DNA from: Deltaproteobacteria bacterium
Lineage (GTDB): Bacteria; Desulfobacterota; DSM-4660; Desulfatiglandales; B25-G16
Reading direction: 5' to 3'
Length of the DNA: 6,951 bases
Assembly (NCBI GenBank): GCA_003646935.1
Contig: QMLW01000094.1
Location: 1 to 6,951, forward strand
Numbering within the stretch: position 1 is the stretch's first letter; each line of letters opens with the position of its first letter. A program made the translations under genes and the position numbers. The notes under the pieces were generated by a model. The model searched no databases. It worked only from the letters and a program-made list of their open reading frames with translations, and was not told where the DNA came from. Of this stretch, positions 1 to 6,106 are shown in pieces.

Positions 1-33
1 AGGCATCTTACCCTTCTGCGGAGTAGAAGTCAT
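1..33 (-). CDS. possible start of a gene running off the left edge
   Basis: An ATG at 33-31 opens a frame of 11 codons (MTSTPQKGKMP) that continues past the window edge. It is preceded by a GGGGA-like ribosome-binding sequence about seven bases upstream. The ATG also overlaps, as ATGA, the stop of a short open frame ending at 30-32. The product cannot be recognised from 11 residues. It is listed because the start arrangement looks genuine and because it bounds the decayed region on its right. Confidence 0.35.
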   Translation of the reverse strand, partial: MTSTPQKGKMP

Positions 34-137
34 CTGAAAATCCCCATAATCCTATCAATGATAATCATGGCGGTCAGAAGAGGGGTTGGTATTTCATCTT
101 TCTCTTCTCCAGTTCGGATATCATCCGTTCCCGGTAT
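30..137 (-). pseudogene. open C-terminal fragment without a start, unknown protein
   Basis: A 35-codon open frame between a TGA at 138-140 and the TGA at 30-32. It contains a protein-like stretch (DEIPTPLLTAMIII then DRIMGIFR) but no normal start before an internal ATG at 68-66. It overlaps, in a different frame, the basic tail of the neighbouring fragment (74-184), so only one of the two is likely to be the remains of a gene. I do not recognise it. It could be a frameshifted end of the adjacent fragment, or chance. Confidence 0.2.
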
Positions 138-352
138 TCACGGAAAGATCCCTTGGTCATCTTTTCCGATAAACCCAGTTTATATCATTCCGATAATTCC
201 GGGGACACAACGTCTCGGAAATTCTACAACTTATTGAAATTAAACAGCGTAAACCCCGAATGGATAATGTAGGGTGTAAAGACGATAAGCAGGAATATCG
301 CCACAAGGATAACGAAATACGCACGTTCTAGTAGTTTCATGTTTTTGTTCAT
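74..352 (-). pseudogene. membrane-anchor protein remnant, frame broken by two stops
   Basis: From the ATG at 352-350 (second ATG at 340-338) a 42-residue piece reads MNKNMKLLERAYF followed by a strong hydrophobic segment (about residues 12-31), typical of a signal anchor, and ends at a TAG at 224-226. The same frame continues for 12 codons to a TGA at 185-187. It then runs 36 codons rich in Lys, Arg and Glu (…GSFREYRERMISELEKRK…), ending at a TGA at 74-76. The character of all three segments in one frame suggests an anchored protein with a charged helical tail that has acquired two nonsense codons. Alternatively, the first 42 codons may be a truncated N-terminus and the last part an unrelated piece. 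No convincing Shine-Dalgarno sequence precedes either ATG. The family is not recognised. Confidence 0.4.
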
Positions 353-395
353 AAGCTGCTCGTGTAAGGGTTTTGACATTACATTGCCAGAAAAA

Positions 396-518
396 CCTCA
401 CAAATATGATCCGGAAATCCTCCCAGTGATTCACAACCGCTTACAGGATCGCAGCCACCTCGATCATCCAGGGTATGGGCCCCCAGAAGTAGCCAAGGAG
501 TTTGAGAATTGGATTTAT
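396..518 (-). pseudogene. relic of a plasma-membrane H+-ATPase-type P-type ATPase
   Basis: About 40 codons read NPILKLLGYFWGPIPWMIEV then AAIL, a TAA stop at 441-443, and then AVVNHWEDFRIIFV in the same frame. From memory this matches the first transmembrane hairpin of PMA1-like (type III) P-type ATPases, where a Phe/Tyr-Trp-Gly-Pro-Ile-Pro-Trp motif precedes an Ala-Ala-Ile-Leu-Ser helix and a His-Trp-x-Asp-Phe loop. The TAA sits where the family usually has Ser, so one base change (TCA to TAA) would explain it. The similarity fades after about 396. The actuator, phosphorylation (DKTGT) and nucleotide-binding domains of a roughly 800-residue enzyme are all absent. The piece has no start of its own and overlaps the end of the BON fragment by a few bases. 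It is a non-functional leftover of a large deletion, or of insertion of a fragment. Confidence 0.72.
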
Positions 519-760
519 GAGGTTTCTTTTCTGTCCCTCAGGAGCCGGTTGGCCATTAAGCCTCCGTGATTTACCGAAGATACCCCTGCTATCCAAGCGT
601 CCCCATAGGCACGTTCCTTCTCCGCCGCACTGCCTACGCTGCCACTCAGCGTGAACTTCCCGTCTTCTACATCAACGGTGATAAGCGCATCGCTAAGCCA
701 CACATCCCACCGAAGCCGGGCTTTGACTTCCTCCTCTATCTCCCTCCCAGCTAGCGGGCC
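515..760 (-). pseudogene. BON-domain fragment without a credible start
   Basis: Eighty-one codons read GPLAGREIEEEVKARLRWD, then VWLSDALITVDVEDGKFTLSGSV, then GSAAEKERAYGDAW and AGVSSV, ending at a TAA at 515-517. This is the BON-domain pattern: a charged helix, a hydrophobic strand, Val-x-Asp/Asn-Gly-x-x-x-Leu-Ser-Gly-x-Val, then a helix with Ala-Glu and a final Gly-Val-x-x-Val strand. BON domains bind membranes or lipids and usually occur as repeats in periplasmic or cytoplasmic stress proteins; here there is one. The only normal start in frame is a GTG at 703-701, which would delete the first helix. The frame lies directly after the TAG that ends the DUF4340 gene and is in phase with it, so the piece could be translated only by readthrough or from a non-standard start. 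It most likely survives from a longer multi-BON gene whose end was lost. Confidence 0.65.
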
Positions 761-1750
761 CTATTCGCTCTTCTTGTCTTGTTTCTCCTTGTTCTCCGGC
801 CTCTCCAGCATCTCTTCAAGGGCTTTCATAATGGAGTTCGCCCTCCCCTCGGGCAGCAGGAAGGGGTACTCGTTCTCAGAGGAAATAGCGGGGTATCCTT
901 TCTCATCATCGTCGCTCTTGGCGAAGATGGATAGATGATAGTCCTGCGCTCCTGTTAACTCGATACGGTACAGAGGATCAATGAGATCCTCCTTTTTCAT
1001 ATCCTCGATGTATCTCTCGCAGCGAAGCTTCGAGAGCACAGCGAGCATGCGGTTCAGCTTCTTCTCATCACACCGCTCCCCCTCAGCGCTCTGCCAAATC
1101 AGCTCTTCCTCTGACGGTAAGCTTTCTACGGTCGGCTCCTGATCCGCAGTAGCGGAAGCGGCTGAACGGCTGCACACCAACGATTGGCCGTTTTTGATAA
1201 GACGAATCTCTTGTATCTCTTCTTTATCGAAGGCGAGGACCTGCTTGTCCCTTAGGTCATCCACGCTAAGATCGAAGGCATTCCTGAAATTCTCGCGGGC
1301 ATGATACACGAACTCGTTTTCCTTCAGCCTCACAAAGGTATGGCGGTAGGAGGGGGCTGCCTTGCCTACGTCAAATTCCCTCGTTAGTTTCTCACCGATA
1401 TAGGCCTTCACGGTGATCTTGTGTTCGTCATCGAGCTGGTAGCGGCTGTAATCACGGGATTCCGACACCATGGCCGTGAGCGTGAGATTTTCAATAATGC
1501 CCAGCATGTTCTTGACCTTGGCAGTATCCGCTGGATATCCCTGCGGCCCTATGTTCTAGTTTCCGTTCCTCCTGTTCAGTATGATATCGGTGCCCTTTTT
1601 GGTTATCTCAATCTTAGAGATATCCTCCTTTGGCACGGCTGAAAGCTTCGGCAGCTCATAGTGTGTCTTGTCTGTTTTACGAAGGAAAAGGTACAGGGAG
1701 AGCGCCAGAATTACGGCAGCGAGAATGATATATTCCTTTTTTACCTTCAT
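761..1750 (-). pseudogene. DUF4340 membrane-anchored protein, interrupted by an in-frame amber codon
   Basis: The frame spans 330 codons from the ATG at 1750. Residues 7-23 are a hydrophobic N-terminal anchor, and the rest would lie outside the membrane. The body has the DUF4340 pattern: NIGPQGYPADTAKV, then a helix, then LTAMVSESRDYSRYQL and KITVKAY. It continues with SYRHTFVRL and DLSVDDLRDKQVLAFD, and later with a second similar unit (LSKLRCERYIED, GYPAISSENEYPFLL). DUF4340 genes commonly follow GldG-like ABC genes; the function is unknown, presumably as an accessory of that complex. Codon 65 is TAG (1556-1558), between RRNGN and NIGPQGYP, where homologues usually have Trp. No frameshift is needed and reading resumes in the same frame. 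Translation could restart at the ATG at 1507, which has an AAGG eight bases upstream, but would lose the anchor. Only a weak GGGGA precedes the first ATG. Either a recent nonsense mutation or a sequencing error is likely. Confidence 0.85.
1556..1558 (-). other. in-frame amber codon inside the DUF4340 gene
   Basis: The triplet is TAG on the minus strand, flanked by AAC on both sides, at codon 65 of a frame that is otherwise open for 329 codons. A single G-to-A change from TGG (Trp) would create it. Two other TAG codons in this strand end well-formed proteins (GldG at 1801 and DUF4340 at 761), so TAG is evidently used as a stop in this organism. Confidence 0.9.
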
Positions 1751-1800
1751 GGGAATCCCCGGTTAAGGCCTTGCGTTTCCATTGATTAACGCATGGAGTA

Positions 1801-4005
1801 CTATTTCTGAAACATCATTTGTATTCGTTTCTTTCGTGAGTGCCGAAAGAACCAAACCATGAGCCCGAACAGAATAACCAGTATCGGGAGACCGACGATA
1901 TTAAAGGATTTGACAAAGGCCTTGGTGCGTCCTTTTACCTCGATCAGGGGATTGAACCGCTGTTCCTTGCTTCTGAGCTCCGCAATTCCCTTTCGATTGT
2001 TCAAGTAATCCAACATATTCAGGATGAACATGGCATTAGGGCTCTTGCCCCCCTCATCCAGCATATTGTCCTTGAGCAGCTCCGAAGATGCTATGAGAAA
2101 CAGCTTTCCGGGCTTGCCCTTCGTGATTATCTTTCCGGAACTTTCAATCTTCGACAGATCAACACCGGTCTTCTCATCCGATCCTTGCTCTTCACCCTCT
2201 TTTGTGGGTTCCTCATTCTCTGACTTTTTCTCTGGTAGAGGCTTACCCGCGAAGTAACTCGGGAACTCTCCCTCAAGGATATACGCCAAGGGAAAGCTCT
2301 TCAGCTTTTCCTCTTCCTTGGGGGGGCGCATAAACAGGGGGTTGAGGTTGATCCGTCCGCTCATCTCCCACGATCTCTCCGATGAGGCAAACAATTGGTG
2401 CGCCTTCAGGCCATTCTCCCTGATACGCTCTGGGTATATCTCCAAAGGAGAGATCTTCATGGTAATCAAGCCCTTGATGTTCTTCATGAATCCCACATCC
2501 TTGTTGATAAACTCGTTTTGTATCACCGGAACGAAATAGATAGGTCTCTCTCCGCCTCCGAGCCTGGTTGAAAGGGTCTGTCTATAACAATGCTCGTCCA
2601 AGACATATGATCTCCTTATACCAATTCCATAATGTTCCAGAAGTTTCTCAATTCCCGTTTTTATCGGAACATACTGCACTCCCCTGGATGTTATGCTGAG
2701 TTGATCCTTGGGTACAAGCTCTTGAAAGCTATCCAGAAACAGGGCGAGATGTTTCCCACGCATCAGGAACTGATCGATTTGAAGCAACTCATAGTCGGAG
2801 AACTGCTCAGTTGGCCGCGCGACGACGAGGCAGTTTATGCTATCTGGTATAGCACTATCCTTCAGCTTTACGTGCTTTATGGTGTAGCCCTGTGATGTGA
2901 GATTTTGAAACGTTGAGAGCGTATCCCGTTTCCTCACGGTATCGGACGGTAAGCCGCCTGAAAGCTTCAGAGTGCCATGGTCCGCGAGATAGCCGAGATC
3001 TTCGTTGATCTCTATAAGTGTCTCAATATTCTCGTTGATGATATCCTCCATCTTGCTCATATTCACCAGCTCATAGTGTGTTCCGATAAAGGGAACACGA
3101 GTCACACGGATCAAGGGTATCTCGCGGACCTTATCCCCGTATTCCATCACGAGTCCGATGACGCCTTTGCCTGCTGGAACTTTCCCCCCTGAGAGCTCCG
3201 GCCACTTAAGGCTCAATAGATTGTACCTCGGCAGTACTTCCTCCAGGCTTATATCCGTTGAGGGATCGAGGTATTGGAACTCCAGCTTTCCGTAGTTCTT
3301 CGCACTTACCCTCTCGACGATGCCCTCGATCTTACCCGGAAGCCGTGACAGATCACCCAACTGCATGTAGGGTGCCACGATCTTCAACGAAGAGGAGAGA
3401 AAAAGTTTAATTGTAATCTTCTCCGGCAGACTCAGCAGGGCACTTATCTTGTTGTGAAGTTTCTGAATAGTAGACGTGAGCTTATATTCCAGCCCTTCAG
3501 TGCTGGTAATGGTGGGAATCCTATCAATAAGGTCGCCGTGAATCAACACGAGACCCATATAGGCCCTCTGAAAGGTGACCTCGTCTTTCTGGATAGCCCG
3601 GATCTGTACCGGGTAAATGCCGTAGTTTCTCGCCAGTTCCTGATTTTCCCTCGCCTCCTTGCTGATATCCCCCTCCTCCGGGCTCACATCATAAAAGCGA
3701 TAGTTAAAATATTGATTGGCGTAGACCGAGTATTCCTCCAAGAGGTCATGGAGGTACCGCTCGGTATTGTTGTGGGGGGCAGGCAGATTCTTTGTGAAAA
3801 ACACATTGATCGTAAGGGGTTCGGACAGCGTGGACACCATCCGCTTGCTGGCCTCGCTTATGGAGTAGATTCCCTCCCCGGTCAAGTCCACCCGAACAAA
3901 CAGCGTAACACCCGCAAGATTGATAAGGACAATCACGAGCAGGTAGGCCAAAAACCGTATGTATGTTCCCGATCTCGCTTTCAGACCCATTCCCATCCAC
4001 CTCAT
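1801..4005 (-). CDS. GldG-like ABC transporter auxiliary protein
   Basis: A 734-residue protein with a single N-terminal membrane segment (about 17-37), a large extracytoplasmic body and a C-terminal membrane segment (about 703-720) followed by a basic tail (RHSRKKRIQ). After the first helix comes a DLTGEGIYSISEASK stretch, which is typical of GldG-type proteins (the region after the first helix is usually rich in Asp-Leu-Thr and Tyr-Ser-Leu/Ile-Ser). Around residue 340 a YLADHG motif begins the ABC_transp_aux (PF09822-type) core, with …LLQIDQFLMRGKHLALFLD further on. An acidic, Glu/Lys-rich linker (about 592-612) separates the core from the last domain. The start is taken at the ATG at 4005, which overlaps the permease stop as ATGA and has an AGGAAAA upstream. 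ATGs at 3996 and 3990 are alternatives, the latter with GAGGTGG upstream. The family partners ABC-2 permeases, as in the gliding-motility GldA-GldF-GldG set, but gliding cannot be inferred here. Confidence 0.88.
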   Translation of the reverse strand: MRWMGMGLKARSGTYIRFLAYLLVIVLINLAGVTLFVRVDLTGEGIYSISEASKRMVSTLSEPLTINVFFTKNLPAPHNNTERYLHDLLEEYSVYANQYFNYRFYDVSPEEGDISKEARENQELARNYGIYPVQIRAIQKDEVTFQRAYMGLVLIHGDLIDRIPTITSTEGLEYKLTSTIQKLHNKISALLSLPEKITIKLFLSSSLKIVAPYMQLGDLSRLPGKIEGIVERVSAKNYGKLEFQYLDPSTDISLEEVLPRYNLLSLKWPELSGGKVPAGKGVIGLVMEYGDKVREIPLIRVTRVPFIGTHYELVNMSKMEDIINENIETLIEINEDLGYLADHGTLKLSGGLPSDTVRKRDTLSTFQNLTSQGYTIKHVKLKDSAIPDSINCLVVARPTEQFSDYELLQIDQFLMRGKHLALFLDSFQELVPKDQLSITSRGVQYVPIKTGIEKLLEHYGIGIRRSYVLDEHCYRQTLSTRLGGGERPIYFVPVIQNEFINKDVGFMKNIKGLITMKISPLEIYPERIRENGLKAHQLFASSERSWEMSGRINLNPLFMRPPKEEEKLKSFPLAYILEGEFPSYFAGKPLPEKKSENEEPTKEGEEQGSDEKTGVDLSKIESSGKIITKGKPGKLFLIASSELLKDNMLDEGGKSPNAMFILNMLDYLNNRKGIAELRSKEQRFNPLIEVKGRTKAFVKSFNIVGLPILVILFGLMVWFFRHSRKKRIQMMFQK

Positions 4006-4697
4006 CGCTTTTCCTGCATGCCCAAGTATGTTCCATAAAGGGCAATGAAACTCACGCTCAGAAAGTACAGTATGTCCCGGGAGTCGAGGATGCCCTTTGA
4101 GATGTTCGAGAAGTGAAAGTCCGCTCCAAGATACTGGAGGAGCCCAAGCAATGACCGGGGCAGGAAAAAGAGCATCTTGTCGATCAAGGTGAGGCTGAAA
4201 CATATTGCCACGCCGGTGATAAATGCGATTATCTGATTTCTGGTCAATGAAGAGGCGAACAGCCCAATGGCGGAAAATGCAGCACCCAGTAAAAGGGCGC
4301 CTATGTATCCGCCTACCACCGGTCCCCAATCGAGCTGTCCGAGAAAAGATACGCTAATCGGGTAGGAAATCGTCGGCACAAGCATGGCAGCGATGAACGC
4401 AACGCTGGCCAGGAACTTTCCGAAGATCACCTCGAGAAAGGTCACCGGCATGGTTAGGAGTATCTCATAGGAGCCCACATGCAGCTCCTCGGAGAACAAC
4501 CTCATGGTTACGGCTGGGACCACGAACGAAAGGGTAATGGGAAGCAGGGCAAAAAAGCCTCTGATGTTTGCCTGGTTGAAGAGAAAGAAGGCGCTGAAAA
4601 AGAACCAGCCCGTAACCAGCAGGAAAATCGATATCACGATATACGCAATGGGGGATACGAAGTAGACCCCAAATTCCTTCTTGAAGATATGGATCAC
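4002..4697 (-). CDS. ABC-2/GldF-type transporter permease
   Basis: A 231-residue integral membrane protein with six predicted helices (about 16-40, 48-66, 92-116, 128-148, 154-178, 207-226). The conserved ABC-2 segment after helix 2 is visible: PAVTMRLFSEELHVGSYEIL then LTMPVT (residues 61-86). The last loop LGADFHFSNISKGILDSRD (about 190-208) is the GldF/NosY-like signature preceding the final helix. The GTG at 4697 is chosen as start because GAGGTG lies seven bases upstream, overlapping the stop of the ATPase gene. An in-frame ATG at 4745 would add 16 residues of arginine-rich, non-membrane sequence overlapping that gene. It should form the membrane channel with the ATPase encoded just upstream; the presence of one permease suggests a homodimer. 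The substrate is unknown. Confidence 0.9.
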   Translation of the reverse strand: MIHIFKKEFGVYFVSPIAYIVISIFLLVTGWFFFSAFFLFNQANIRGFFALLPITLSFVVPAVTMRLFSEELHVGSYEILLTMPVTFLEVIFGKFLASVAFIAAMLVPTISYPISVSFLGQLDWGPVVGGYIGALLLGAAFSAIGLFASSLTRNQIIAFITGVAICFSLTLIDKMLFFLPRSLLGLLQYLGADFHFSNISKGILDSRDILYFLSVSFIALYGTYLGMQEKR

Positions 4698-4707
4698 GCG
4701 TTGCACC

Positions 4708-5643
4708 TCAGGCCTCCTTGGTGAGGCTTCTGAATATGGTCTCAAGCGATCGGGTTTCCTGGTGAAACTCCATCAACACCCAGTTGGTCTGCTTTATCCT
4801 CTTGTAGATTTCCCCCCGAAGATCCTCCGGGTACCGGCAGGTAATCCTCACCTCAAGGGAATCCCCTTGCTCGTCAAGGGCGGAGATATCCTCGATGCCC
4901 TGAATGGAATAAAGTTCTCGTTCCACCGCCTCGAGGTCCGCATTTTGAAGTGCCACCGTGATGAGATGGCCCTGACTCGTGGATTGACCGAGTGTTTCAG
5001 TGCTTCCGTCGGCTACGATCGTTCCTCGGTTGATGATAACCACGCGATTGCAGGCCGCCTCTGCCTCGCTGAGGATATGGGTGGATATAATGATGGTCTT
5101 CTCCTTGCCGATCCTTCTGATGATCTCCCGTATCTCGGCTATCTGGTTGGGGTCCAATCCCGAGGTTGGTTCGTCCAGGATCAGTATCTCCGGATCGTTC
5201 ATCATGGCATGGGCGAGGCCCACCCGTTGATTGTAGCCCTTGGAGAGCTCGCCGATCGGCTGGTGCATGACCTCGTTGAGACCACAGAGCTCAGCCAGCT
5301 TTCGGATTTTTGTAAACTTTCTGTTTTTGTCAATCTCCCGGATATCTGCCACATAGCCCAGATAATCGTATACCAGCATATCGCGATAGAGGGGGGCCGA
5401 CTCGGGAAGGTACCCTATGAGCCTTTTGATCTCGAGGGGATTCTTATCGATGGCGTAATCCTTGACGCGTATCGTGCCCTCGGTGGGACGCAGATATCCG
5501 GTAAGCATGCGCAGTACGGTTGTCTTTCCAGCGCCATTAGGCCCGAGGAGCCCCAAGATCTCTCCCCTCTGGATGTCAAGGCTGATATGATCCACTGCAC
5601 AGAGATCACCGTAGTACTTTGTCAAACCTTGGACCTGGATCAT
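4708..5643 (-). CDS. ABC transporter ATP-binding protein, GldA-like
   Basis: A 311-residue cytoplasmic ATPase that powers the adjacent permease. Walker A is GPNGAGKTT (34-42). The Q-loop position reads IGYLPESAPLY (76-86), where Glu81 replaces the usual Gln, as is common in GldA and NosF relatives. The signature is LSKGYNQRVGLA (133-144) rather than LSGGQ, also usual in this subfamily. Walker B with the catalytic Glu is ILILDEPTSGLDP (153-165), and the H-loop His is His189 in STH. About 90 C-terminal residues after 220 form the small domain found in ABC-2 exporters. The ATG at 5643 is preceded by GGAAGGAGAG, an excellent ribosome-binding site. It is the first gene of the minus-strand operon, behind a TTGACA promoter, and the permease starts 10 bp after its stop. 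Confidence 0.93.
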   Translation of the reverse strand: MIQVQGLTKYYGDLCAVDHISLDIQRGEILGLLGPNGAGKTTVLRMLTGYLRPTEGTIRVKDYAIDKNPLEIKRLIGYLPESAPLYRDMLVYDYLGYVADIREIDKNRKFTKIRKLAELCGLNEVMHQPIGELSKGYNQRVGLAHAMMNDPEILILDEPTSGLDPNQIAEIREIIRRIGKEKTIIISTHILSEAEAACNRVVIINRGTIVADGSTETLGQSTSQGHLITVALQNADLEAVERELYSIQGIEDISALDEQGDSLEVRITCRYPEDLRGEIYKRIKQTNWVLMEFHQETRSLETIFRSLTKEA

Positions 5644-5703
5644 CTCTCCTTCCTGTTTCTCCTTGGATTTCCGGCGCTGAATGGGGTGTCGAAATGCGCC
5701 CTA

Positions 5704-5733
5704 AAAATAAACAAATTGATCCTATCTTGTCAA
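5704..5733 (-). promoter_or_regulatory. sigma-70-like promoter of the ABC/GldG operon
   Basis: On the minus strand a perfect -35 box TTGACA (5728-5733) is followed after 18 bases by TATTTT (5704-5709), a fair -10 box. Transcription would begin near 5697, giving a leader of about 55 bases that ends in the strong GGAAGGAGAG site before the ATPase start. The placement and the perfect -35 make this a good call, although the -10 is only four of six. Confidence 0.6.
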
Positions 5734-5750
5734 GGGGAGGCACCTAAATT

Positions 5751-5849
5751 CCCATACAACCACGCTGTTTTAAACTCCCCAGCGAATCGGTGCCCTGTGA
5801 ACAATAACATGACAGGGGTGCACAGCAATGAACCTTGCGATGGTATGGG
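5751..5849. repeat. nested inverted repeats, possible long imperfect hairpin
   Basis: Three complementary pairs are nested in order: CCCATAC (5751-5757) with GTATGGG (5843-5849), GCTGT (5764-5768) with ACAGC (5822-5826), and CCCTGT (5793-5798) with ACAGGG (5812-5817) around a 13-base loop. Together they could fold a roughly 99-base imperfect stem in DNA or RNA of either strand. The stems are short and the gaps between them uneven, so chance is possible. No adjacent T-run makes this a terminator. Confidence 0.3.
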
Positions 5850-6003
5850 ATCATCCTCTTTCAGATGGCTCATACCCGAATAGGTAGTTCACCCTAAAGC
5901 TCATGGGTAATAGGCACGGAAATACATCCACCCCCACCCCAAAATAGGTGTGATTGTATGCCTTGGTAGGGGCGCTTTTCTCTTTTTTGAGTAAAGTACC
6001 TGA

Positions 6004-6032
6004 TTGAATATCCGGCCTGAAAACATCATTAT
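6004..6032 (+). promoter_or_regulatory. probable promoter of the ATP synthase operon
   Basis: TTGAAT (6004-6009) and CATTAT (6027-6032) are separated by 17 bases, each matching four of six consensus positions, in a locally AT-rich stretch. A start near 6039 would leave a leader of about 68 bases carrying the AATAGGG/CCCTATT dyad. It is the best candidate in the region but a weak match, and nearby TATACA/TATACC sequences could serve instead. Confidence 0.35.
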
Positions 6033-6044
6033 TTATACAAGCAA

Positions 6045-6064
6045 AATAGGGCATATACCCTATT
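6045..6064. repeat. 7-bp perfect dyad upstream of the ATP synthase genes
   Basis: AATAGGG (6045-6051) and CCCTATT (6058-6064) are perfect inverted copies separated by the six bases CATATA. The dyad lies 43 bases before the first gene and just downstream of the probable promoter, a position suited to an operator or to a leader-RNA hairpin. Part of the left arm (AAAATAGG) recurs at 5941-5948 without its partner. Confidence 0.4.
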
Positions 6065-6095
6065 GGGTTTTGCCGCTCCAATATGGGGAAGGAAT

Positions 6096-6102
6096 GAGGG
6101 GG
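6096..6102 (+). promoter_or_regulatory. ribosome-binding site deciding the GTG start of the AtpZ/AtpI gene
   Basis: GAGGGGG ends four bases before the GTG at 6107 and is the only strong Shine-Dalgarno sequence nearby. There is no in-frame ATG ahead of the first membrane segment, so the GTG start is well supported. Confidence 0.6.
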
Positions 6103-6106
6103 TAGA

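Larger units (their letters stand above)
5644..6106. other. divergent intergenic region between the ABC and ATP synthase operons
   Basis: This stretch of 463 bp separates two divergently transcribed operons. On the left it carries the promoter and leader of the ABC operon. The middle (about 5751-5909) shows nested short inverted repeats and no convincing gene. The right, AT-rich third holds the probable promoter and the dyad ahead of the ATP synthase genes. The octamer AAAATAGG occurs at 5941-5948 and again at 6043-6050. No tRNA, terminator with a T-run, or transposon end was recognised. Confidence 0.7.

Noticed and set aside
740..763. Palindromic GCTAGC and GGGCCC after the DUF4340 stop as a terminator
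   Set aside because: The palindromes are six bases each, do not form a single stem and have no T-run after them.
1556..1558. Pyrrolysine or other programmed recoding of TAG in DUF4340
   Set aside because: The position appears to be Trp in homologues, TAG ends GldG here in the normal way, and no pyl genes are in the window; a point mutation or base-call error is simpler.
4005..4329. Upstream extension of the GldG-like frame by 108 codons
   Set aside because: The extension lies inside the permease gene in another frame and is Arg/His/Pro-rich; the ATGA overlap at 4002-4005 gives a normal start just before the membrane anchor.
5730..5873. 47-codon minus-strand frame starting with MSHLKEDDPIPS upstream of the ABC ATPase
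   Set aside because: It has no ribosome-binding site, ends inside the -35 box of the ABC promoter, and matches no family I recognise. A repeat-derived fragment cannot be excluded.
4681..5883. 400-codon open frame on the plus strand opposite the ABC ATPase gene
   Set aside because: It is the antisense shadow of a clear ABC ATPase with all its motifs; its own translation shows no domain and it has no convincing ribosome-binding site.
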